Shown here: positions 36,201-50,117 of the stretch, one piece after another
Layout of the letters: every line of letters starts with the position of its first letter
How positions within the stretch are numbered: position 1 is the stretch's first letter
Source: Membranipora membranacea
Lineage: Eukaryota; Bryozoa; Gymnolaemata; Cheilostomatida; Membraniporidae
Direction: 5' to 3'
Length of the DNA stretch: 64,000 nt
Assembly (NCBI GenBank): GCA_914767715.1
Contig: OU612065.1
Span: forward strand, 17,794,001-17,858,000
Notes under the pieces: generated by a model
What the model saw: only the letters and a program-made list of their open reading frames with translations
Databases searched by the model: none
What the model was told of the DNA's origin: nothing
Program-made: the position numbers and the translations under genes

Positions 36201-38221
36201 CACAGGTGAGGCCCATATATCACAGCTACAGGAACACTATTTATGATCGATTATACTCCAGGTGCTCGAATAGACTCTCCTTCACTAATATTGAACTATC
36301 GACCGGACAAACGCAAGCTATATACTACAGACTTTCCTTTAAACATGTGTAATGATACAAGTCTAGTTAGGGGCCGGCTTCAATGTAGACACATCTGTTC
36401 TAAAATGACTTTTTTTAAATGACAATCGCTGCTACTGACTTCTAATTGGTGAGAGAGAATTTGTATCTAGGACAGCAGATAATTGGCCCAAGATTAAAAT
36501 ATAACACATAACTGGCTGAATTTTGTCACTGCTCGAACCATGGGAAAAGAAACTATTTTGTTACCAAAACATGGAGGCTGTAAACAGACTGTACTAACCG
36601 TACTGTGTACTCTGCATGAAACTTAACAATTGCTACATGAATTAATGCAGATATGTCCTTAGTGGGTGCTGTACTCCTGGTATCCTGATTATGAGTGCCA
36701 ACATATTTCAACCTGTATCAATTTGCATGATATTTTATCCAATTCAAACAACAGAATATATGTAGGTCCCTTTTTTGTATATTAATTATCGCATTTCCAT
36801 CTATATTTTCAATACATCTGAATATCACAGACCTAATGGGCTAGACACAGTATTTAATTTACTACCGTGACTTGACCTAAATCTTAGTTGATACAGATAA
36901 GCCAATATTTATGTTGACTGGTGTCCCAGAATTCGGCGAATACTATTATGGTACGAAATATCAATATGACAACAGTTAGCTGTGTGCTCAGACTGGTATG
37001 TGTCTATCGACTGAGCATACAGATTGTAGTGTGAGCGTTGGTGCCATGTGTATCTCCCTAATACGCATACACAGGGATAGGTTTTAAAATTCCATTACTT
37101 AATTAATGCTAGAATTATACTTAAAATGTCTTCCATCAGCGTAAATTTCAACATCATCGCTGCATAAAGTAGATATATATTAGTAAACATATATATATAT
37201 ATAATATAAACATATATATTAGTAAAGTTCTGAAAGTCTCATATCCTTCTGTGCTATTATAATCAAAACATGCTTGGATTTGGAGTTGCTACCCCTTTAT
37301 TAAGAAACTGGGAGCGATTTCCAGGACTAGCCTAGAAGAAAAGTTCAAACATGTTAAAACTGAAGGTACAGTTCTTTTTTTCTGTAACTATATGTTTTGT
37401 GTATGTGGTATATCAGCAATCTATATGGTAAATATGATGATCATAAATCATAATTAGTTAATGCACCGACTTGAAGGGAAAGGAAGGACGGTTTTGAACT
37501 CTCCACATCAAATGATGATTTTCTCTTAGATAATTAGTACTGGTAGTGGTTGTTCGAAAATTTCAGCAGATCTGAGAAATCGTATCAAAACCATCACAAT
37601 CAAGGTCAGTATAGAGAAAAGTCAAAAAGCTACCTAGAAATGTACAATTGATGTTGAGCATTTATTGACCACATCAACAAGACTGTTGTGTAGACCAAAT
37701 TTGATTGATAAATTAAATTTTATTCATTGTGTTTGCTGAATCTGGCGACATGGTTCAAAAATTTGCAAATGCACATCAGCATGCGTGCACATGGATATCA
37801 TTGTTTCTTTCATTGTGTTGAGTGAATGTGCAAATCATAATTTTAATTTCAATATTAACATAACTACTCAAATAAAATATAATTATTCAGCTATGTGACA
37901 AAATTTGCTCTCACACTCAATGACATTGCATAATGTGTTTTATAGAATTGAGCGGAAAGCCCAGCATGATAAGTGCATTCCAGAGTATGCTGACATAGAT
38001 TCATAATACTATTATCCTGCTGTCTATGCGGTTCAGGTAAAATATTGCTGTCTATACATCTTGGGTGGCGCAGTGGCAGCTTTTGTTTCTGTCAACAGCA
38101 AGTGATACCTGCTCAACTCACGCTCAACTCTGCGTTAAACAACATATTTTCCTAGTGCTGCATATGTGTCAGGTTTTTTTCTACAAGTTTACCTGAAGAG
38201 GAGAATTTGTGAAGGAAGTTA

Positions 38222-38354
38222 TTGAAACTTGAAAGCACTGATGATGAAGCCTCATGGAGCTTTGTACTCAGGATTACCAATGAAGCTGGAGATAAGACGA
38301 GATTTCCAGCTACCACCTCTCCCTCCACCTCAGTATATAAAACCCCAACAGCAT
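38222..38354 (+). other. Possible orphan exon
   Basis: An open stretch reads about 44 codons of non-AT-biased, protein-like sequence (STDDEASWSFVLRITNEAG, ending KTPTA) and stops at a consensus GTGAGT donor in phase 1. It does not join the phase-0 DYRK exon at 39592. It could be an alternative 5' exon of that gene or part of another transcript. Confidence 0.25.
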
Positions 38355-38647
38355 GTGAGTACTATTCTTCTTTAATCCATAGCTATAATAGTAGCAATAC
38401 TGTGTGCAGCCTTTATTGTTGATGCTTGGATTTGTTTCACGAACTATACTTATGCTTCTTTTTAAGTAGGCCTGGCCTTTGACTGAGGATTGGCTGATCA
38501 ATTACTGGCCGATTTTTTTAGAGATAAACACATATCAAGCTCATGTTTTACTGAACTTTTGTCTTGCAATAATTTACACTGATGTACAGTGTCCCTACTA
38601 CCACAACTAAGGACCAGGATATAATCAACATTTCTAATACTTAATGC

Positions 38648-38670
38648 TTCTCCCATGAATCATGGGAGAA
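38648..38670. repeat. Perfect 11-bp-arm palindrome, one-base centre
   Basis: TTCTCCCATGA and TCATGGGAGAA flank a single A. It could be a protein-binding site or a small insertion remnant. Confidence 0.75.
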
Positions 38671-39354
38671 AAAACATCGGTGATCATGTATTTTTTTCTG
38701 ATCCGCAGCATTGATTTGTTTATAGTTGAACAGCCTCAGCTTCTTTAGTGAGTGGGTGAAAGTTGGCCAGAATTATCCACTATCTCTTAGATCAATTGTC
38801 TTCAAATTACTCTATTCATGCCACATTAAGTGACAATGATGAAAGCTTTATTTTGCTGCTGCCGATTAATAATAATACTTCTAACGGCACCTTCGGCAGA
38901 CATACACAAAGGAAATCATAAACATAAACAAAATGACATCTCCCGTGATGAGAAATTTTGATTTATTGATAGTTGATCTGATGTATTTACGGTATTTTGT
39001 GTGATCCAAAGCAGAAGTAAATCAATCTTTAACACGCAATATAGACTGACTTTCCAGATCAATACAATCACACATATTTACCAAAAGTATCATTGTCACT
39101 TTTGGCTGCCGATGTATTGCGCCTCACATCATTGATTGAATTTGTCAGTCCAAGTGTCTTGAAATTGTTTAGGAACCCCTAAAAATTCTTCAACGTTTTG
39201 TCACTGTTTCTAATTGAAGTTTATTTACTTGACAACAAATTATTTACAAATTGTCTATGAGGGGTTTTTATTTGTTACCTTGAGGCTGAAGGACCTAAAC
39301 GTGGCATCACTCGGGGTCATCAACGCTGCGGCAGCATCTGATTCTGGATTAAAA

Positions 39355-42300
39355 ATGTCTGCTGTTCTTCATCCTGTTGTAAGTTACTGCGCCGTGATGT
39401 GTTTAATTTAAGATAACCCCATGCAGAGGGAAGTGCTGGGTATGGTGTACCAGTGTTAGTAATTAATAGATATTGGTAAGCGATATATTAAGTGAGAAGG
39501 TGAAAAGTTTTATCATGAATTTAGAAAAAACAATGAGCTGCTACCCCCAAAATATCTATCCCTACATATATATTGTTTTTCTTGATTTCAGAGCCCAAGA
39601 ACACAACGTCATAGACACGGTGGCTCAGCCCACCAAGCTAACGTCACCTCGACCAGACCAGCTAAGAGGAGTCCGAGAGTTATACGGCGCGAGGTGAGTG
39701 AAGGGCAGAGTCAGAATAGGAAAACATTTCATTAGACAGACCTTAAACAACCTGTACTTCAATCTGTTTTGTAACTTATAGGATAATATTTGATTTTCAT
39801 ATAAAACCAAGTATTAAATCTACAAGTTTCAGTTGTGACTCGCATTAAGGTTGAATGGTTCTCTAGCTTTTTAAGTGCAAGAACATAATATGCTTGGATG
39901 CCCAAACTGTAACCCCTCGCTGTCCAAATTCAACGTTAAAAATAACTACACTGTTACTCCAAATAGAGTAAACTCGAGTTCAAATTCTTTTCGTGAGGGC
40001 AACAATGCTGTACAATGTTGGACAATAAAGCGGAAACAATTATCAGGATTTCAACATGATTAACTTTTTTAGCCTAACTCCTCTAAACAGCTGTTTCAAG
40101 ACCTTATCCTACATTATTGTATGGTGTTTTACAGAAGGGCCTTATAGCTGGAGCACCGGGCAGGGGGTTACCGTTACTTAGTCCAGGAAATGCTGACCTT
40201 GGCGGCATAAAGAGATCGAAAAACTTATCTAAAAGTACCGAACATTTACCTCAAATAACACACGGTGAAGCCTTACTCAGGCAAAATACAAACATTGATA
40301 CTAAAATCAGAACAGATAGAAAAGGAAACAGACTGCCCCTCTCTCCATTAGGTGAGAGACTATTTGTCTTGTTGGGTGTTACAATATATCATCATTATGA
40401 TGTGATATTATCGGTAGATTTTGTCACTTGAGATATTAATTATAAACACTGATTAACTCTCATATCCACATTAGGGATCAGCAACTAAAATGAAGCATGA
40501 GGTGACAATATATGTCATACTTGAAATCCCCATAATATAATGTCTTTGAGGATAAATGTGTAATTATAAGATTTTTTTTTATCTATGAGCACAGTGCTGG
40601 ATCATATATCCACATTTTCCATAAATGTAATTCATACATAAGTCTAGTCTATGTTTCCATATTGTGTGAAAAAAACCTCAAGGAATCAACATATTCAAGG
40701 ACTAATATGCGTGGGAAATTTCATTTTGATGGGAAAATATTTGTGCTATACAATTTTTTCATGATTCACAGAGGCTCTAAATCAGTACAAAAGGCGGCTG
40801 TCAGACTATGAGAAAACTGAGATCCTGCAGTATAATGAGATCTGGTTTCTTGGAGAAGATGCCAAAAAAGTCCATGGAGAGAAAGGGGCCACGCAGAACT
40901 CAGGCTACGATGATGACCATGGATCTTATTTAAAGGTAGGTAACTTTCTCTCCCTAGACATTATATTATAACAAGACAATTGATCCCAGCCGCTCTATGG
41001 TGAAGTCTTCATCGGCTTGTTCAGCCTCCATAATATGGTCATTACCAAAAATCGCTTTCAATGTCACGGAAGAGACTTATGTCTCAGGTCTAAAAACTGT
41101 TGACTGGATGTGCAATGTAATTAAAAAAATTGTTTATTTGTTTTTGGGTCTTTAGATTGTGCTTAATGATATTTTTGCATCTTTCAATTTATAATCTATT
41201 TTCAGGTACATGGAGATCATCTCGCGTATCGATACGAGTGTCATGAGACTCTTGGAAAAGGCTCTTTTGGACAAGTAGTAAAGGCATATGATCACAAAAT
41301 GGAGAAAGAGGTGGCAATAAAAATCATCAGGAATAAAAAACGGTGAGTTTGAATTTAAAAGAAATCTTACTGTTATCAAGGGCTCTGCAACCCATTTTGC
41401 TTTGCTTCAGCTTCTGGCTCTTATAAACTTGAGGTGATCTGATCAATTTTTTCAAAAAGTTGTCTCATATGGGTTAACATCTGCTTCTAAACCTGAACTG
41501 ATAAAATGGTGTGTTGAGCATACACAATTATCTGCAGCAAAGAAATTGCTAAAAGAAATAATTTCAAGCTTCTATCATCTTATGGTACTTTTCTTTGTTG
41601 CTGTTTCATGTTTCTGTTTCCAGTTTCTTCCTCAAATTTTTGTTTCTATTTACAGTGACATTAATTTTGGCAGAGTGACAATTCATAAACAAATTCAATG
41701 AAATATTTTATGTGAATGAACCTGTTCTCCAATACCCGAATAGAAATCAAATTTTATGTATATTTATATATTTCAGGTTCCATCGACAAGCTCTGGAGGA
41801 GGTGAAGATACTGACTGCGCTGAAGAAGAGAGATGTAGATAATGAAGTGAATGTTGTACATATGCATGAATACTTCTCATTCAGAAATCACCTATGTATC
41901 GTCTTTGAGCTGATGGGGTAAGTCTACAATTTGCAGCTGAATTATGCTACAATAATTTAGGGTTTTTGTCGAGGTATTTATATATACTTATGGGTCTAAA
42001 TTGGTTTTATAAATTATTCTACCAGTAAAAATATTTAAAAACAATCTGAGATCATGCATGCATGCATTGGCATATGTGCAAAGATTGAAAATTGAAAAGT
42101 GTTACATCATTTTTGTTATGGCGCATGTATTAGTCTTGAAGTCAGAACCGACAACAACAAGCAGATTGTTTGATAAGCTGCTGACTTCTGTTTAGTTCCT
42201 TAGACTGAAATGTTACCAAGGTACAATTACACCAGCAGACTGCTCAAGGTTTTTGGCCGCAAAACTAATTGTCAAACTTTTCAAACCTAGATTGGCATTA

Positions 42301-45300
42301 TTATGATCAGCAGCGGGACTTCTAAATGAGTAAGAGTTTTATATTCATATTGAGTAAGATAAAAAATACCCAATTACGTTCAATTGGTCCATTATTGGTG
42401 TCACAATAGAAAATTAGTATGCCTTATTTCTGTTCAGCGGTCAGTGAATATGCAGTGAAGTGGTATAACATTGTTTTGTATACCCTGGCTAATGTTGCTA
42501 AGTGCTGGAGACAGTAGTAAATTTAATAATCTCCCTGATTTCTTATTTTGTTATGTTGATGTGACAGGAGCTGCTGCCACGACACACATCTACTCTCAGC
42601 AGGGGTGGATTGATGAATGAATCTTATGACTTTTGGTAGCAATATCCCCTAAAACCATACCCTAAAAGTATGAAGTTTTACCAGAGACTATGGATTATCT
42701 ATAGTCTCTGGTTTGACACCAAAAAGAATTATCATGGTAGACCTCTACTATCAGAGGGTATTTACGAAACGCCATAGGCATTACAATTTTCCATTTTTAC
42801 CATCGACCAGTTGTATGTTAACTTTATTTTTATTGTTTTCTGACATGTGTATTGTGTATTTATCCCTTGTCTAGAAAAATAATAGCATTATAATTATTAT
42901 CCTGTTAGAATGAGAATTAATGTTGATGGCCGCAAAGCTAAAGGTCACGTACCCAAAATTGATTTCCGTTTCAGTCGAGGTAAAAAGTCGGCAGCTAATG
43001 CTTAAATCTATGGATTAATCTAAATTTGTACTCGCAGACCTCTGAAATAAAAAGGTCCATCCTTAAATTCCATTCATGAAAATTTCAAACAATTTCATTC
43101 TAAACCAAAGCAGCCTATAAATAATTTAAATGTTTGTGTTTTGCAGAATGAATTTGTACGAATTAACAAAGAGGAATAACTTCCAGGGATTCAGCATTCC
43201 GCTAATTCGCCGGTTTGCCTACTCCATATTACAATGTCTCAAGGTGCTAAAACAAGAGTCTATTATACACTGTGACCTCAAACCAGTAAGTGGAATTCTC
43301 AATTCAATTTCAATTCAATTCTCATCTTTAGTTACATTGTCCTTGGCAAGAACTCGCTTATTAAACAAACCCAAATACAAGGGCCTGACATCGAAAAAGG
43401 TTTCCTCACTACTGTGTAGTTTGTTCAAATTTATATTTGAATTATGTCTGTTAATCGCTGTTAAACAGCTTCTGAATAAAGTAGTAATTTTATTTGGTTG
43501 GCCCATTTAGAGAAAGCACACTTGACGGTCTAGACATTTCATGTTTACAATCGTGGCTTTGTACTCAACCACCATCAACATTGCCCATATTTCAAGATTT
43601 CATAACTATTAGATGTTACCTTTTCTTTCTACAAAAAATTCTCACTGCTAACCTGTTGCTACTACAGGAAATCTACTCGTTCTAATGATTGTATTTTATT
43701 TTTTCAGGAAAATATTTTACTCACTGAACATGGCCAGAGTAACATTAAAGTCATAGATTTCGGTTCAAGTTGCTATGAGCATGAAAAAGGTAAGTGGAAA
43801 TCATCATTGTGCAAAAATTTATAAATGTGATCGCACATAGCTCCTTGACCGTAGTCCGGGTTCTGGAAGCTGATCCCAGTTTTCTTATTTCTCCTATTCA
43901 AGTCCGTTTGAAAGTGACATAATTATTCTCTCCCTATGAGTTGTTTTGTTTGACTGAATTTGATATTGTTGAATGAGTTGTCCACTCTTTGAGCTTCTCT
44001 ACAATTAAAAAGTTCCTTGCATGAAGGTCTCAGGCCGTGAGCAATAGATAATATTTATGATTTACCAAAGTGCAATTTTGCATAGCCTGACGATGCTACT
44101 GTTTACAAACTCTGTTGATGTAGTTTCCTATCAGAGTAGATTGCTGGCTGTATGTTTGATTGTTAGCGAGTTGGCTAGGCAGTATTAGACGTATGTTTAT
44201 AGATTATTGGTATCTGGTATTGAATGAAAGTGTATAACTTTTTGGGTTTCTATTTGATCTTCGTATCAATTCAACTTGCCTCCCGCGTGCTTGATTTTAT
44301 AACAAATATCCAGGAGAATTTAAACTCTGCTTGAGTCCAAGTAAACTGGCGACAAATTTTAGACCCTGGTATGGAAATATTATCGGAAAACTAAGCTGCC
44401 AGTTGTTAATTGCTGTTTGCTCAACACCTTTGGACTAAATCTTGCAGCGACTCGTTGACTCAATGTTTTTGTTGTATCATTATTATACTCGACGTGGTTT
44501 GGTCAGTGACATTGGATGCGCTGGTACAGCTGACGCACAAGGTACAAAGTCAGCAATGTGAGACAATGAGAAAGCCATATAATATCTGTCGGAGAATCTA
44601 TTATACTGTCTGGGGAGCTTCGACAGCAGTGCTCTGATTTGCTCTCTTTTTATCAAGTCATGATATTTTATATAGTTTCATTATTTTAATTGACTGAAAG
44701 CAATACGCAATTTTTATCTGAATTTTTGATGGGTGACAATAGTCTGACCTGGGAAGATGTGCAGTGCATACGCCATAGCATAGACTAGTTTTATGCAGAC
44801 CAAATACAAATATGGGCTTGCCCAAAGCATTTAAATTGAAACCAGGCCTTATGCCATATGACGCTGGGGTGTAATACTAATTAACCGATTTCTATTACAA
44901 TATGCCCCCATACATGTGTGCCTAGACTAACGGTGGCTGTCCAGCATCCCTTGAGGGACTTTTGGCCAATTGCTGCTGATATCAGACACACATAAAAATG
45001 GGTGATCATTAAACAACGGCATCAGACACATCCTCATGGGACTCAGTCTTGTTTTATTCAGGATGATGTTTGTATAACAGCAGGTTATCCCAGCTGAATG
45101 TTCTTGTGCCAAAATATTTCAGTGATGGATAACCACATAACATAGACCCATCAAAACCAATATAACAATCACATAATCATAAAATCACAACAGATAATTT
45201 CCTTCAATCAACATGATTCTCCTTTACTAAAGATATAATTTATCCATATTTATTTGCAAACCTGTTTGTTGATTGATGCACTCATTTTCAATTCACTACT

Positions 45301-47525
45301 TCTTTTTTACAGTTTACACCTACATACAAAGTCGCTTCTATAGATCTCCTGATGTTATACTCGGCCTGGACTACACGCCATCTATTGACATGTTTAGCTT
45401 GGGCTGTATCATGGCTGAGCTGTTCACCGGATACCCCCTGTTTCCTGGAGAGAGTGAAAAAGAACAGTTGGCCTGTATTATGGAAATTCTTGGTCTTCCC
45501 CCTAAAAATATCACAGACAAAGCCAAGCGCCTGAAGTTGTTCTTTGGTATGTAATATCAGAAATTCAGAATTGAAAATTAATATGTACTTTAAATTCATC
45601 CATAACTGCTACTGCACTTAATCGGTTGCTCAACATGATGCCAATTCAGTTTGGTCTTTATCTTGTTAGATATTCAGTGGCTGTCATGGGAGGCATTTTC
45701 AGCGTAGTACTATTTCCTAGAACGCAGAAATACTGAACACATTCTAATGAGCTTTCTTTTTTTCATTCTTATGATGAATTGTGGTAATGATGACTATTGC
45801 TTGCATGTGTTATAATTATGACGGTGTATTTTTTTGCAGACGGCCACGCACCAACATGTCTTACAAATAGTAAAGGTAGAAAGAGAATGCCTGGTTCTAT
45901 AGATCTCAATGAAATAGTGAAAACCTCTGATGAGCACTTCTTAGACTTCATAATACAATGTCTTCAGTAAGTACTCTATCAGTAGTTATCTGAACAGAAA
46001 AACATCATAATCATTTTTTAGATAAAAAAGTTGAAATTTTGAGAAAATCTGAAAAAATTAAGATAAGTGTTGTAGTTACTATCATGAGGACAAAACTGTA
46101 TTGCTGATCAAGTCATAAAAGTTACCATGCCTTATAATCATGGAATTTGGAAACCATTATTTTGTATAATTATGGTACAAGTCATACTCTGATCGGGTTG
46201 GTTGATAAAAGACATTAGATTATTTGGCAAGATGATGAGGCATGGCTATACATAACTGGTGATATTTAGTGTGGAGTACATTTATTTGCCGTTCAATACC
46301 AATAAACACGCCAATTTGTTATCTTTGATGCCGCAACAAAAATTACTGCATAACAATAAACTGAAAATTCAATGCTCTTTTTCCAGTTTTGATCCCGACA
46401 AGAGAATGACACCCAATGAAGCTCTGAAGCACGGTTTTATTAGGGATGGGATGGTGCAGCATAAGTCACGCCCACTTCAGAGTAGCAGAGAGAAAAGAGA
46501 AAGGGACCACAGCAGTCGGCGGAGGAGAAAATCAGGTCCGTCATAGTTTATCACCTGAAAAGACAGAAATTGATTACTTTACTTTGAGCTGGATATATTC
46601 TTAGCTTAATTGGTCAATTAGCTGTCTTTAAAATCTGTAATCCATACTCCTAAAATAAGCTGATGACGTAACACCTAAGGAGTTCCTCGGTTGCCAGATT
46701 TCAAATTTCTCATCTCTTTTGTTTGATACTGTTTCAGATCGCTCAAGGTCACGAACAAGGTCACCCAAAAGAGCTGAAGCTAATAAATCAGTTAGTAATG
46801 TTAGACCGGATCCTGTCGGATCTGAAGGCAAGCAGCCAATGACGGACACCAAACAAAGCCACACACCTAAACCCCCAGTCACCCCAAAACCGCCTTCAAC
46901 ACCGAAACCAAGCAAGTGTAGGACACCAAAGCCTGTGACTCCTAAACCTCAGAGAACGGAAGATAAACCTCCACGAGAAAGCAAATCTAAAAAGCAGGAG
47001 AACAAAACAAAAGGTAAAATAAATTTTACAATTTACGCCAAAGTTGATTTCGTTGATTGATAATGTCTTGATCAACGAGCTGACAGATATGTTTTTGATG
47101 CCAAAATTATTAAAATTACAATAACCAAAACCAGCAAAACATTAAGTTAGGTCAATTATATTTGTATAACTTACTATGTTGTAATGGTCAGTAGTAATAT
47201 CATTACACTTAGCGGCATATCTGTTACAGGTGATGCACTTACAAGGTAGAGGGTTCTAACAAACATAGCAGTGGATTATTACTATAATGTCAACAACTAA
47301 AATAAGTGCACTCTCGTGGCTCAAGGACTATCTTTACACGCCCTAATCGCTGTATTTCTTGTACTGTAGTTTTCTATTAGACTTAAACCATTATAATTGT
47401 TCTGTTTTACAGGGAGGCCGCCTGAAGACTCCAATAAAAATACAGTGAAGAGAGAAACATCTGCACTGGAAAGAGAAAGAAGACATCTCATACGAGAAAA
47501 AAGTTTCTTCCCACCCATAGCATAA
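39355..47525 (+). CDS. Class II DYRK protein kinase (DYRK2/DYRK4 type) with long basic tail
   Basis: Exons: ~39355-39378, 39592-39693, 40135-40351, 40772-40935, 41206-41342, 41777-41917, 43147-43285, 43708-43789, 45313-45546, 45840-45966, 46387-46535, 46738-47013, 47413-47525; 634 residues if it starts at 39355. It is a dual-specificity kinase that autophosphorylates its activation-loop Tyr. The DYRK-homology box has YNEIWFLG and YDDDHGSY, followed by GKGSFGQV (Gly loop), [11 protein letters not shown] (catalytic Lys), [23 protein letters not shown] (YxY loop) and [21 protein letters not shown] and FRNH wording is closest to DYRK4, but DYRK2 is possible. After the kinase come [22 protein letters not shown] and repeated TPKP units. 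The first coding exon is the weakest part. AATAAA lies at 47645-47650. Confidence 0.9.
42682..42712. repeat. Perfect 11-bp inverted repeat
   Basis: CCAGAGACTAT (42682-42692) pairs with ATAGTCTCTGG (42702-42712) across a 9-base loop, within the largest kinase intron. Confidence 0.75.
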
Positions 47526-48720
47526 TTATGTCACATCAGTATTCTGACCATGTCAACTAAAACTACAGTCATAAAAAGTCTATTTTGGTACCTCATACCT
47601 ATGATTCTATATTAAACACTACACAAATTATCAAATATGTATCAAATAAAATATTTCATCTATTTTGAGAGAGAGTTCTCATGACTGACACATAATGTAT
47701 CATACACTAATATTAATCTATTTATTCATATCAGGCACGTGATTTTTGTGGATGTTATTAAGTTTTTTCTATTTTATTTATAATATTTTATTTATAAAGT
47801 TTTATCAAACCCCAAACCTGAATCTTTGCTCATAAAAGTTCTTGTACAGCAGTATTTTGTGACACCTGTTTTGATGGAATTTACAGATTGTGGTATTCAA
47901 GTATTGTTTTTTTCCTTAATTTGCACATAGACATGTCTTTTGTATGTGGATGTTTTGTCTATGTATTTATTCTATGAACGTGACTCCGTCCCATGCAGAA
48001 TGAGTTTCTTAATTGTTTTTACTGTAAATCCATCCATTCTATTTAATTGTATACATTACACAGCCATTCTCGCATATATGCATTATGATATATCTAAATA
48101 GTATTTTGGTGACCATGTTTTTTGATCATCTAAATGTTGTGTGAAATCTTCATTTAAAATAATTTCTACTGAAGTTATGTTCCGACTGGGTTTTCCGTGT
48201 TCAAATTCCAAGCTTTTTAATTTTTCATATTTTGGACGTAATTGTTTGTACATTTTGTCTGATTCAAACTTAATATTGTACAAAAATAAATATGATGGAG
48301 TGAATAAATTTAAAGAAATACTCCTTTGCAAACAGATCGATGACAGATCTTTTGGTAGTTAGAAACAAATAATATCATGGTTGTTAGGGTAGGGCTGAAA
48401 AAATACCCAGAGAAAGATCTCACTACCAATTAAATTTGATATCAGGCTGAAAGATGGTCCAATGTTCATTAAAAGTGTTGAGAAAAAAAGAAACTTTTCC
48501 TTCTTTTCTTTGTTTTGGTTTTTGGCAATTACGACGCGCTTGAAATAGTGCTTTAAAAATAGCAGGGAGACATAACTCTAAGCAACACAACAAAAGTGCA
48601 CGTAACGCTGATGTCATCTCAACAATGCCTGAAATGCGGAAGCCATCTTGTCAGAATTTTCAGCCCTAGAAGAGTGTAAGTAACACCAATTTACTGTCTG
48701 ACCAAAAAACAGAGGAAAAT
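47526..48720. other. DYRK 3' UTR and spacer
   Basis: Strongly AT-rich, with AATAAA at 47645. The last few hundred bases must hold the promoter and 5' UTR of the first membrane-protein gene. No coding exon is recognised. Confidence 0.55.
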
Positions 48721-49592
48721 ATGGATATGGCAGGACAATGCAGCGGGCCATGTAGACCAATGGACCCATGTGACATGGGGGGTGTATCCCAGCCATGCGT
48801 ACCTTACTGCTGCCCTCCGGGACAGTATAGTAAGTACCCGACACCGATCAAGAAGTCGATGAGCTTTCTCACTACATCAGAGCTGTTCAGTTACAAGGCA
48901 ATTCCAGCAGCAGCTGTTTTCACCTATTTGGCTACCTCGATTGGAACAATCGCCAATGAGGAGACCTTTGTAAAGTGAGTATTTTTGCGAAAACTTTTTC
49001 CAATAACAAAACCTCATTATTGACTTATGTTTTGTTGAGGACTTTGCTTTGTTTAAATTTGATGCTTGTTCTATCAAAGTTTTGATGCAAAGCAGAATTG
49101 AATAGTCCACATCATCAGATTCTCGCCTCCGTTTAGGTGTTATCTGCTCCTTACCATTATCTGCTTAGCTGATTCAGCGATTGTCTTTGGCTCTTGGTCA
49201 CAAAATAAGTTCGAACGTTGGCAGTTTAAATCAAGTTCTGGGAAATTTAACTAACATCGTTTTTGTTGTTTGATTGTAGATGGTTTGGGTCAGAGTACAC
49301 AGCTGTCACCCTAGTGAACACCTTCACTCTCAGCTCGATGGCTGGTATCGCTTGTTATATCTACGGTAGACGACACATTCGACACGCTGGTGCGTTCCAG
49401 AAAGTTATCTATCCCGTATTCACTTCAGTCTTCTTTAACATGGCATCACACTTCAGCTGGGCCTTCATCAAAGAAATGTTCAAAGAGCAGGAATGCTTTG
49501 ACTACCACTGGAGAATAGTTTGGGGCTTGGCTAGCGGATCTTTGTTCCTCTATACTGGCCGAAGCTATCTGCAGTTTATTGATCATTGGTAA
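48721..49592 (+). CDS. Unrecognised multi-pass membrane protein, tandem copy 1
   Basis: Exons 48721-48974 and 49280-49592 give 188 residues (join at ETFVK/WFGSE). The N-terminus is Cys/Pro-rich (QCSGPCRPMDPCD, PYCCPPGQYSKYP). The rest has about four hydrophobic stretches: AIPAAAVFTYLATSIGTIA, VTLVNTFTLSSMAGIACYIY, VIYPVFTSVFFNMASHFSW and IVWGLASGSLFLYTGRSY. Between the second and third is a highly conserved basic segment, YGRRHIRHAGAFQKV. The chain ends YLQFIDHW. The second copy 1.3 kb downstream has the same intron phase and equal exon-2 length (313 bases). I do not recognise the family and assign no function; charged loops and length suggest a small organelle or plasma membrane protein. Confidence 0.8.
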
Positions 49593-50117
49593 ACTTTGAA
49601 GGCAGAACTGTAAGCCTATATTTATGCGGATTGATGATTTGTGTTGCTAATGTTTTTCGATGAACAGTTAATGTTATCATTTCGTGAACCAAGAATAAAA
49701 ATAAGTAAAGCAAGACCAAAAATCTGCCTGATACATGATTTAAATTTTTAAATGCTGATCTAGCAAATAAACTGATACATTCTGGATGTGTGACAAGAGG
49801 CAATAATTGAGCCGCAACTCTCTCATGATAGCTTTTAGTTCACAGCCTGCCTGTGCTAACAAATCCCTGTGAGGAATATCCTCAAACGGCTGACGTACTC
49901 AAGTTTGCACTCATGTAACAATCATAGCAATCAAGAGGAGATAATTTAGAATGACTAGAGCAAGTCATATCTCAAATAACTTTCAATCATAATGTAAATA
50001 CCACAAGATGCACCCTTAGATACGACGAGAAACTAAGTAGGTCATGTTAGAAAGATAGAATTGGCGAAGCCTGTTTATTTTGAGGAAATTTTCTGTCTGC
50101 CGAAGCCTCCGTGTAGA
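49593..50117. other. Spacer between tandem membrane-protein genes
   Basis: Holds the 3' UTR of copy 1 (AATAAA near 49694) and the upstream region of copy 2. No extra coding exon. Confidence 0.55.

Larger units (their letters stand above)
36201..39354. other. Intergenic region upstream of the DYRK gene
   Basis: AT-rich DNA with a TATA-repeat tract (about 37173-37222) and a perfect 11-bp-arm palindrome at 38648-38670. A possible coding exon at 38222-38354 ends in a good donor (GTGAGT) but has no partner I can join in phase. GGGTGGCGCAGTGGCAGC near 38064 resembles the start of a tRNA-derived SINE, but no B box follows. Otherwise nothing is supported. Confidence 0.5.

Noticed and set aside
46536-46546. 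KSGPS stop as the normal C-terminus of the kinase
   Set aside because: Splicing at 46536 to 46738 and 47413 keeps phase and yields a composition-consistent tail, so the short form is at most an alternative.
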